A model generated the notes under the pieces. It saw only the letters and a list, made by a program, of their open reading frames with translations, had not been told where the DNA came from and did not search any database. A program made the translations under genes and the position numbers. Positions 1-5,487 of a stretch of 7,620 nucleotides of DNA are shown one piece after another (the first letter of the stretch is position 1; each line of letters opens with the position of its first letter). Where the stretch lies: NCBI GenBank assembly GCA_934427095.1, contig CAKRYM010000063.1, positions 1-7,620 on the forward strand. The letters run 5' to 3'. This stretch comes from an uncultured Bacillota bacterium. Its GTDB lineage: Bacteria > Bacillota > Dehalobacteriia > UBA4068.

Positions 1-45
1 GAATAAACATAAGTAAGATAACCTATTTTTTATAATAAACGAATA

Positions 46-83
46 AAAAAGACTGAAATCCAAATTTGGATTTCAGTCTTTTT
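46..83. terminator. Bidirectional intrinsic terminator after the IclR-family gene
   Basis: A perfect palindrome of two 19-base arms (46-64 and 65-83) starts one base past the stop codon of the leftward regulator gene. The core reads GACTGAAATCC and its complement around AAATTT. The A-run on one side and T-run on the other give a U-tract whichever strand is transcribed, so it can also end a rightward transcript entering from beyond the left edge. The 45 bases to its left are very AT-rich, with nothing else recognisable. Confidence 0.88.
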
Positions 84-866
84 CTATTTACTAGATTTAC
101 TAGAATGTTGGGAAAAGTTGTCTACTGCTTCCTTTAAGGCTTCAATCACGGTGAATCGTTGGGTTTCCGAACAGACGGGACCAGTTAAACTCATCGTACC
201 GATGAGGAAATGATTGGGGTCACAAATTGGCACAGCAACGGAATAAATTCCCATGACGATTTCTTCATTTTCCACAGAATATCCTTGGATACGAATGCTT
301 TCTAATTCAGATTGAAGCTGAGGAATCGTTGTAATGGTTTTGCTCGTATATTGTTTCATTTGATTTAGTTCAAAATATTCTTCAATTTGCTCTTTAGTCC
401 AGTAGGATAGGGCTAACTTACCGGAGGCAGAACAATGAAAATCCATACTTTCATCTAAATTTACCATGAAACCGTAATGTTGGGGCATAATCATTTTTAA
501 ACCAGTAAGGGTGTTTTCCCGATAGACAAAAAGATTTCCCGTCATGTTAAAGCGGTCCACCAACTCTTGTAAAACAGGCATATATTTTTTCACAATAGAC
601 GTAGTATGAATGTCATAGTTGATATGGACTTTTGATAATAAGGCAGAGCCAAGAATATACTTTTTGTTCACAAAGTTTTTGTCTAAATATTTTTTCTGAC
701 ATAGTGTATAAATCAAACCATATGCAGTATTTTTGTTTAGATTAAGTGAAGTGTAGATCTGATGCAGGGTTAATTCCTGTTGCTGTTCGGAAAACAGATC
801 TAAAATATCCAGAGCTCGTTCTACAGATTGCACAGTTCTTTTGCGAGGTGTTTTTGGGGTAGTCAT
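84..866 (-). CDS. IclR-family transcriptional regulator
   Basis: A 260-residue DNA-binding regulator of IclR type, the normal family length. Residues 11-75 form the N-terminal winged helix-turn-helix: SVERALDILDLF opens it, and NKNTAYGLIYTLCQKKYL is the recognition-helix region. Residues about 90-255 form the effector-binding domain, with HCSASGKLAL (144-153) and the IclR signature GYSVENEEIVMGIYSVAVPI (195-214). The ATG at 866 was chosen because it leaves the usual short tail before the helix-turn-helix. Its ribosome site is weak. The only other in-frame start is a GTG at 945-947, which adds 27 residues, lacks a ribosome site and lies inside a palindrome. IclR proteins usually sense small carboxylates or aromatics and control adjacent catabolic genes. 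The ligand here cannot be read from sequence, and the likely target may lie beyond the left edge. Transcription is leftward from a promoter near 1030-1057. Confidence 0.92.
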   Translation of the reverse strand: MTTPKTPRKRTVQSVERALDILDLFSEQQQELTLHQIYTSLNLNKNTAYGLIYTLCQKKYLDKNFVNKKYILGSALLSKVHINYDIHTTSIVKKYMPVLQELVDRFNMTGNLFVYRENTLTGLKMIMPQHYGFMVNLDESMDFHCSASGKLALSYWTKEQIEEYFELNQMKQYTSKTITTIPQLQSELESIRIQGYSVENEEIVMGIYSVAVPICDPNHFLIGTMSLTGPVCSETQRFTVIEALKEAVDNFSQHSSKSSK

Positions 867-941
867 TTGCTCGTTTTGGGGTTGCCATTGATAAAGTGGG
901 ATTTTATGAATGACAACTTCTAGCGCTCCTTTTCTTTTTAT

Positions 942-958
942 TAACACATGGTGTGTTA
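942..958. promoter_or_regulatory. Candidate operator palindrome upstream of the IclR-family gene
   Basis: A perfect inverted repeat, TAACACA-TGG-TGTGTTA. It lies in the untranslated leader of the IclR gene, about 65 bases downstream of the inferred transcription start and 75 bases before the chosen ATG. A shorter related repeat, TAAC-ACG-GTTA, sits at 1020-1030 and overlaps the -10 box and start site. IclR regulators commonly autoregulate by binding palindromes near their own promoter. That these are the sites is inference. Confidence 0.45.
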
Positions 959-1029
959 TTTATCTCATGTACAGATAGCTTCCTGCGTAAAGACACTTAT
1001 TTGGTTACTTTTGCAGTGGTAACACGGTT

Positions 1030-1057
1030 ATTATATCATACAAAATATTTTTATCAA
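1030..1057 (-). promoter_or_regulatory. Sigma-A-like promoter for the IclR-family gene
   Basis: Read on the minus strand, TTGATA (1057-1052) and a perfect TATAAT (1035-1030) are separated by 16 bases. Transcription would start near 1023, leaving a leader of about 157 bases to the ATG at 866. The match is 5 of 6 plus 6 of 6, the best promoter on this strand in the window. Confidence 0.65.
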
Positions 1058-1106
1058 TCAAAATCAAGAAATAGAAAAGTATTGAATAAAATGTTTCTCC
1101 ATAGCA

Positions 1107-1141
1107 CTAAGAGGACGCAAAATTTCAAAGCGTCCTCTTAG
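1107..1141. repeat. Orphan 12-bp inverted repeat (hairpin)
   Basis: CTAAGAGGACGC (1107-1118) and its exact complement (1130-1141) flank an 11-base loop. The stem is perfect and stable, but no T-run follows on either strand, so it is not a standard intrinsic terminator. It is upstream of both flanking genes, so it has no transcript to end. The adjoining bases GGGGCTGTATCG resemble the G-rich ends of some insertion sequences. A transposon or MITE scar is possible, but no target duplication or second end was identified. Confidence 0.55.
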
Positions 1142-1433
1142 GGGCTGTATCGTCCCGTTGGGAAAGAGAGAAAATAAATTTACCCAAATTCTGTCTGAAG
1201 CGTGATTGGCTCAGATGAGATTAGTTTCATGATAATACAAGTTGGGAAAATTGTAAATATTGCTTTATGGTGATGATTGGAATGAACAAAGCCATAACAG
1301 GAAAAATTGCGTAGTTTTTTCTCGTAAGTACTATGGCTAAATATTCAAAGCAGTTTGCTTTTTTACACTATTCTTGTTTTTTTATAAAAAAGGGATTACA
1401 ATAAAAAGAAATAAAAAAATAGGGGGAATAGAT
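1142..1433. other. Intergenic region, 292 bases, without a supported gene
   Basis: AT-rich DNA between the orphan hairpin and the membrane-protein gene. Reading the frames on both strands gave no convincing protein or transposase fragment. It contains two copies of GTTGGGAAA (near 1157 and 1241). A weak promoter candidate near its right end is listed separately. Confidence 0.5.
1362..1388 (+). promoter_or_regulatory. Weak candidate promoter for the membrane-protein gene
   Basis: TTTACA (1362-1367) and TATAAA (1383-1388) are each one base from consensus, but the spacer is only 15 bases. Transcription would start near 1395, about 40 bases before the GTG start. The region is so AT-rich that a chance match is quite possible. 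Confidence 0.28.
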
Positions 1434-2243
1434 GTGAAGCAAAAAATAAGCGGGATGACAAAGGTCTATTTGGCCAGGTTAGTGGGGCGTATCCTGATCT
1501 TTTTGACGGTATTGTATATCTATTTTTTTGATCGTAGTATGCTGACCAATATTGTAGAATACCGATTTTTTTCTTATTTTTCCCCCTTACATGTGATCTG
1601 GATCATCCTAATGTTGGGTATGATTATTCATCTTTTACCCAAAACCATTATCTCTATGAGTGGCAAAAAAAGTAGAGAATATACTTACACATTACCCAAA
1701 TATGGGTATGATCGCAAAGAACTATTAGAATATGTTCAAGCCATGAATATTCGTGCTTGGAAGGTAGCTCTGCTTTGGATTAGCTTTAATGCTATTTTTG
1801 GTATCCTGTATTTATGCCAAGTGATTGGCGATGCTGAGCTAATTCTTTTGACCTTTTTCTATTTCACATGCGATTTGATTTGCATGATGATTTTTTGCCC
1901 TTTTCAGAAATATATCATGGGGAATCGTTGCTGTGTAAATTGTCGTATTTTTGATTGGGGGCATATGATGATGTATACTCCCATGGTCTTCATTCGTAGC
2001 TTTTTTAGCTGGAGCTTGTTCTTTACGGCATTGGTCATTATGATTAGCTGGGAAATTCTTTATGCAAAGCACCCCGAACGGTTTTGGCGTGGATCCAATG
2101 CGACCATACGCTGTGAGAATTGCAAAGATAAACTTTGTTTTATTAAAAAACCCTTGGTCACAGAGATTGACCGGATTACCTCGCGTATGCCGCAACCAGT
2201 AAAAACGCTGGCTAAAAATGCTGAGGAGCTAGATAAGCATTAG
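1434..2243 (+). CDS. Polytopic membrane protein with two cysteine clusters, function unknown
   Basis: A 269-residue protein that I cannot assign to a named family. The GTG start at 1434 was chosen because AGGGGG (1421-1426) lies 7 bases upstream; the longer frame from TTG 1374 has no ribosome site. Hydrophobic segments lie at about residues 14-32, 52-69, 110-131, 135-156 and 186-210. A charged loop (70-109) follows the second. Cysteines cluster at RCCVNC (165-170), between segments four and five, and at RCENCKDKLC (226-235) in the polar C-terminal tail. Isolated cysteines occur at 128, 146, 150 and 155. The two clusters resemble metal- or Fe-S-binding knuckles or a redox pair, which is inference only. 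There is no signal peptide distinct from the first segment. It appears monocistronic: it has its own leader and a terminator 12 bases after the stop. A membrane redox or metal-handling role is possible but unproven. Confidence 0.85.
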   Translation: MKQKISGMTKVYLARLVGRILIFLTVLYIYFFDRSMLTNIVEYRFFSYFSPLHVIWIILMLGMIIHLLPKTIISMSGKKSREYTYTLPKYGYDRKELLEYVQAMNIRAWKVALLWISFNAIFGILYLCQVIGDAELILLTFFYFTCDLICMMIFCPFQKYIMGNRCCVNCRIFDWGHMMMYTPMVFIRSFFSWSLFFTALVIMISWEILYAKHPERFWRGSNATIRCENCKDKLCFIKKPLVTEIDRITSRMPQPVKTLAKNAEELDKH

Positions 2244-2255
2244 TTTGTTGAAAAT

Positions 2256-2281
2256 AAAAAGCCGCCATGAGGCGGCTTTTT
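2256..2281. terminator. Shared bidirectional terminator between convergent genes
   Basis: AAAAAGCCGCC (2256-2266), loop ATGA, then GGCGGCTTTTT (2271-2281). The 11-bp stem has six G-C pairs at its core and A/T runs on both flanks. It works rightward for the membrane-protein gene, whose stop is at 2241-2243. Leftward it serves the cysteine-desulfurase-family gene, whose stop is at 2341-2343. The bases between it and 2340 hold nothing recognisable. Confidence 0.92.
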
Positions 2282-2340
2282 ATTATTTGGTTACGAAAAA
2301 CCATTGCGGGTGTTGTGAAAAAATTACTAGGAGCAGGCAA

Positions 2341-3495
2341 TTAGGCTTGTGTAATCTGTTTAATGGCATTGATGGCAAAATCAATTTCTGCTTCTGTGGT
2401 GGCATAGCCAATAGAAAAACGTACCGTACCTTGGGGGAACGTATTTAACGTTTTGTGTGCGTTTGGTGCGCAATGTAAGCCGCACCGGGTGCAGATGCCA
2501 AAGTCTTGTTCCAAGGCAAAGGCCGCATCGGCGTTATCCATTTTCAGAAAGTCTAAGGAGATGACTCCCACGCGGTCCGCATCTGTCTGGGGGCCGGCGA
2601 TACGTACAGGTAATTCTTCCATTCCGGCTAAAAAACGTTTGGCAAGATGACGTTCCTTATGGTCAAGAACGTCAATCCCGGTTTGTTCAATAAATTCCAA
2701 CGCAGCATGGAGCCCAAAAATACCAGGCAAGTTCATGGTGCCCGATTCAAACCGGTCTGGAAGCATATCCGGCTGGATTTCACTGTCGGAGGCGCTGCCT
2801 GTGCCGCCGGTAACCAATGGAGTAAGCTGCTTTGCAAAATCATCCCGCAGTAAGACGGCGCCAATACCTTGAGGCCCCAAAAGTCCTTTATGGCCGGGGA
2901 CACTTAAAGCAGCTAAATGAAGCTTTTCAAAATCGATAGGATAATGTCCGGCTGTTTGTGCGGCGTCTACAGCCAAAAAGATTCCTTTTTGGTGACAGAT
3001 ATCTGCTACTTGCTGTAAAGGGAAAAGCGTACCGCTAACATTTGAAGCATGGCTGACCATGACGAGTTTGGTGTTTTCTTGGAACAAAGGCAAGATGTCT
3101 TGTGGGTTCGTGATCCCATTTTTATCAGCAGGTATGCGCGAAAAGGTTACTCCTTGTTGTGTTAAATCCATCAATGGCCGCATTACCGCATTATGTTCCA
3201 TGCTGCTGACGATGACATGATCACCTCTGCGTAAGCTACCGCGAAGTAGCATATTTAGGCCAAAGGTCATACCAGGGGTAAAGATCACATGGTTGATATC
3301 TTCCGTAAAGTGAAAAAGTTTGGCTAATTTTTCCCGTGTTTCTAAGACAATCATAGCTGCATCGGCTGCTTGTTGATAGCTGCCTCGGCTGATATTGGCG
3401 CCAACTTCATCAATATACCGGCAAACAGCGGCACTGACCCCAGGCGCTTTAGGGAAAGAGGTGGCGCCGTTATCTAAATAAATTGGTTTTTGCAT
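2341..3495 (-). CDS. Cysteine-desulfurase-family aminotransferase class V enzyme (EF2568-like)
   Basis: A 384-residue PLP enzyme that should act in the cytoplasm. It likely takes sulfur from cysteine (or selenium from selenocysteine) as an enzyme-bound persulfide and releases alanine. Motifs in order: YLDNGATSFPK at the N-terminus, EHNA with His101 over the cofactor ring, Asp177 and Gln180 in VDAAQTAGH, and the Schiff-base Lys203 in SVPGHKG. RFESGTMN is at 248-255, and RCGLHCAP carries the likely catalytic Cys342. The Arg-x-Gly-x-His-Cys context resembles group II (SufS/CsdB-like) enzymes rather than IscS. Length and motifs fit the EF2568-type family, which often occurs in anaerobes and in selenium-related clusters (recalled family knowledge). 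GGAGGT (3508-3503) sits 7 bases before the ATG. No scaffold (sufU, iscU) or selD gene is visible. The divergent lysR gene is its probable regulator. The exact substrate is undecided. Confidence 0.93.
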   Translation of the reverse strand: MQKPIYLDNGATSFPKAPGVSAAVCRYIDEVGANISRGSYQQAADAAMIVLETREKLAKLFHFTEDINHVIFTPGMTFGLNMLLRGSLRRGDHVIVSSMEHNAVMRPLMDLTQQGVTFSRIPADKNGITNPQDILPLFQENTKLVMVSHASNVSGTLFPLQQVADICHQKGIFLAVDAAQTAGHYPIDFEKLHLAALSVPGHKGLLGPQGIGAVLLRDDFAKQLTPLVTGGTGSASDSEIQPDMLPDRFESGTMNLPGIFGLHAALEFIEQTGIDVLDHKERHLAKRFLAGMEELPVRIAGPQTDADRVGVISLDFLKMDNADAAFALEQDFGICTRCGLHCAPNAHKTLNTFPQGTVRFSIGYATTEAEIDFAINAIKQITQA

Positions 3496-3524
3496 AGAAC
3501 ATACCTCCGAAATAAGGGGAATAT

Positions 3525-3618
3525 GGTTTTCCTTGCTTTATCCATGGCAAAAGGCTAAATCGTTACCGCCTTTTCTTTTCAGAAATCCTAAAGTAGACCG
3601 TAAAGCAAAAGAAAAACC
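3525..3618 (-). promoter_or_regulatory. Structured 5' leader of the cysteine-desulfurase-family gene
   Basis: Two nested inverted repeats lie just upstream of the ribosome site. The outer arms are 3601-3618 and 3525-3540: TAAAGCAA pairs exactly with TTGCTTTA, and AAAACC with GGTTTT, with a small bulge between. The inner arms are AAAAGGC and GCCTTTT (3549-3555 and 3568-3574) with a 12-base loop. Transcribed leftward from near 3628, this folds into a long hairpin ending 16 bases before GGAGGT. It could be an attenuator-like or protein-bound leader. It matches no riboswitch class that I recognise. Confidence 0.4.
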
Positions 3619-3635
3619 AAGAATCGACGATTGCA

Positions 3636-3641
3636 TATATA
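3636..3641 (-). promoter_or_regulatory. Candidate -10 box for the cysteine-desulfurase-family gene
   Basis: TATATA read leftward, with no recognisable -35 hexamer 16-18 bases upstream. That position is occupied by the phased TTCATTT repeats. A good -10 with a poor -35 is what an activator-dependent promoter looks like. The start would be near 3628, giving a leader of about 130 bases. Confidence 0.35.
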
Positions 3642-3642
3642 T

Positions 3643-3674
3643 TTCATTTTTCTTCATTTTTGTTCATTTGTGAA
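3643..3674. repeat. Three helically phased TTCATTT repeats, candidate LysR operator
   Basis: TTCATTT begins at 3643, 3653 and 3663, exactly 10 bases apart, so all copies face the same side of the helix. The third copy runs into a short dyad, TTCA-TTTG-TGAA (3663-3674). The array covers the -35 region of the leftward gene and lies upstream of the rightward lysR promoter, where a divergent LysR regulator normally binds. Binding is inferred; low-complexity T-rich sequence could produce such a pattern by chance. Confidence 0.45.
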
Positions 3675-3706
3675 ATTGTTTTCCTCAATTAGGTAAGTTT
3701 TATTTA

Positions 3707-3735
3707 TTGAATTTCCCTATAAGTTATGCTATACT
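3707..3735 (+). promoter_or_regulatory. Extended -10 promoter for the lysR-type gene
   Basis: TTGAAT (3707-3712), a 17-base spacer, then TATACT (3730-3735) preceded directly by TGC, an extended -10 element. Transcription should start near 3742, so the leader is only about 13 bases and consists of little more than the AGGAGG ribosome site at 3743-3748. Confidence 0.7.
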
Positions 3736-3754
3736 TAGCTCCAGGAGGGATATT

Positions 3755-4657
3755 ATGGATTTGCGCCAGCTGGAAATATTTGTTTGCGTAGCAGATACCG
3801 GTAGTTTTAGCCGGACTGCGGAAAAGCTATTCATTACACAGCCGACGGTTAGTGCGCATATCCGCCAGCTGGAAACGGAATTGGGTGTGGAACTCTTTCT
3901 ACGCAATACCCGGAGTCTGCATATTTCCGAGGCTGGTCGCTGCCTGTACCCTTATGCCTTGACGATGCTTGATTTACGTACGCGCGCCCAGAGGGAATTG
4001 GCTGACTTGGCAGAAGGCCGGAAAATTATTCGCATTGGGGCGTCTACCATTCCATCTGCGTATATTTTACCGGAGCTCATTGCGAATTATCAAGCAGAAC
4101 ATTTGGATCTTTATTTTGAAATTGTTAAGTCTGATAGCCAGACTGTGGTTTCTAAGGTAAGTCGCGGGGAGATCGACTTAGGGTTAGTCGGTACCAAAAT
4201 TGAATGCGAAAAATGCATTTACCTCCCATTTTGTAGCGATGATTTGGTGGTGGCTACGCCAAGGGATGCATATTACGAAACGCTTTATCAAAATGGGGCG
4301 GGTTTGGTACGTTTAGCGCAAGAACCGATTTTGCTACGGGAGAGGACTTCTGGCACTAGAAGAGAAACCGAACGTATTCTCCGGGAAGTTGGCGTGGGCA
4401 TTGAGTCTTTGAAGGTTGCCGCAGTCTTTAATGATGACGAATCCATTCGTAACAGCATCATTCGGGGAATGGGCATTTCCATTATCTCTTATTTAGCAGT
4501 GGAAGATTTGGCGGCAGAAAAGAAATTGTTAATTTTCCCTATTCGGGAAGCAAATGCCAAGCGTCAGATGTATATTATCCGCCGTAGCGACATGCCTGTT
4601 TCCAATGATGTGGAACAATTTTTAAAAACCATTCGTGAAAATATGCCCTCCTGTTGA
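3755..4657 (+). CDS. LysR-family transcriptional regulator (CysB/CysL-like)
   Basis: A 300-residue LysR-type regulator of typical length. The N-terminal helix-turn-helix is at about residues 4-63: GSFSRTAEKLFITQPTVSAH carries the turn and recognition helix, followed by the LFLRNTRSLHISEAG wing. A linker helix leads to the effector domain (about 91-296), with GASTIPSAYILP (95-106) and RERTSGTRRE (195-204). Ser/Thr-rich segments at these places contact small anionic ligands in CysB/CysL-type members. An unusual cysteine trio, Cys151, Cys154 and Cys160, lies after GLVGTKIE. The ATG at 3755 was chosen because AGGAGG is 6 bases upstream and MDLRQLEIF is the usual family start. The upstream frame from 3707 would begin inside the promoter. 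It is divergent from the cysteine-desulfurase-family gene, its likely target. Its closest style is the LysR group tied to sulfur or selenium metabolism, which is inference. Confidence 0.93.
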   Translation: MDLRQLEIFVCVADTGSFSRTAEKLFITQPTVSAHIRQLETELGVELFLRNTRSLHISEAGRCLYPYALTMLDLRTRAQRELADLAEGRKIIRIGASTIPSAYILPELIANYQAEHLDLYFEIVKSDSQTVVSKVSRGEIDLGLVGTKIECEKCIYLPFCSDDLVVATPRDAYYETLYQNGAGLVRLAQEPILLRERTSGTRRETERILREVGVGIESLKVAAVFNDDESIRNSIIRGMGISIISYLAVEDLAAEKKLLIFPIREANAKRQMYIIRRSDMPVSNDVEQFLKTIRENMPSC

Positions 4658-4704
4658 TATGGGGTTAAGGAAATAGACAAAACAGAAAATTTGGAGGCTG
4701 CAAT

Positions 4705-5478
4705 ATGCTGTTGGCCGTTGATTGTGGGAACACCAATATCGTTTTAGGTGTTTTTGCAGAGAAAGAATTAATCGGAGACTGGCGCATCGCCACGGACCGC
4801 GTGAAAACATCCGATGAATATATGACCATTATCAATGCTTTGCTGGGGGAGAAAAACATCCGTTTTAGCGACTTAGATGGCATGATTGTTGGTTCTGTGG
4901 TTCCCTCGGTAACCCTTGCTTTTCATAAATTTGCCAAGAAGTACTTGGCTTGTCCAGCCTATTTTGTGGATCACACGACCCCAACAGGGTTAAAAATTTT
5001 GATGGATAACCCCATGGAGGTGGGGGCAGATCGGATTATCAATTCTGTGGCTGCCCATAAAAAATATGGGGGTGATCTGATTATTATTGATCTGGGCACA
5101 GCTACGACTTTTGATTGCGTGACGGCAGCGGGAGAATATATTGGTGGCGCTATTTGCCCTGGTATGGAAACTTCTCAGCAAGCTTTGTTTAGCCGTGCGG
5201 CAAAGTTAGCCAGTATTGATTTGTATTGCCCGCCCAGCTTTATTGGCCGAAATACAGCGGACGCCATGCGTTCTGGTATTTTATGGGGATATGGCGGGAT
5301 GATGGATGCCCTTGTCCACCATATGCGCGAGGAATGGAGCCCACAAGCAAAGGTTATTGCTACTGGTGGCTTGGCTTCTTTTGTTAAACTTTTTACCACG
5401 ACCATTGATATTGTGGACGTGCCCCTAACCCTAGACGGGTTACAATTGATTTGGGAGATCGTAAAACCCAGTCTGTGA
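4705..5478 (+). CDS. coaX: Type III pantothenate kinase CoaX
   Basis: A 257-residue cytoplasmic kinase that phosphorylates pantothenate, the first step of coenzyme A synthesis. The family belongs to the ASKHA fold, is usually K+-dependent and is not feedback-inhibited by CoA. Motifs: phosphate-binding DCGNTN (6-11), VGSVVP (62-67), GADR (107-110) with the catalytic Asp109, DLGTATT (129-135), GGAICPG (147-153), GRNT (181-184) and TGG (220-222). Full length, with no missing key residue. GGAGG (4693-4697) sits 7 bases before the ATG. The gap after lysR is 47 bases with no terminator or promoter that I can see, so it may be read through from lysR. yifB follows after 9 bases. Confidence 0.97.
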   Translation: MLLAVDCGNTNIVLGVFAEKELIGDWRIATDRVKTSDEYMTIINALLGEKNIRFSDLDGMIVGSVVPSVTLAFHKFAKKYLACPAYFVDHTTPTGLKILMDNPMEVGADRIINSVAAHKKYGGDLIIIDLGTATTFDCVTAAGEYIGGAICPGMETSQQALFSRAAKLASIDLYCPPSFIGRNTADAMRSGILWGYGGMMDALVHHMREEWSPQAKVIATGGLASFVKLFTTTIDIVDVPLTLDGLQLIWEIVKPSL

Positions 5479-5487
5479 GGTGGAACT

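Noticed and set aside
953..1141. Small rightward open frame of 62 codons
   Set aside because: It starts at a GTG inside the candidate operator dyad, has no ribosome site, runs antisense through the IclR promoter and ends in the orphan hairpin. No protein family is recognisable.
1142..1373. Possible degenerate transposase remnant
   Set aside because: Conceptual translation of the frames on both strands gave only short stop-interrupted peptides with no transposase motif that I could recognise.
1839..2195. Leftward open frame of 118 codons opposite the membrane-protein gene
   Set aside because: It is fully antisense to a gene with clear membrane segments and a good ribosome site. It has no start signal or family likeness of its own.
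3707..3754. Longer lysR start 48 bases upstream of the chosen ATG
   Set aside because: It would place the start codon inside the -35 box of the best promoter, and it lacks the ribosome site that the ATG at 3755 has.
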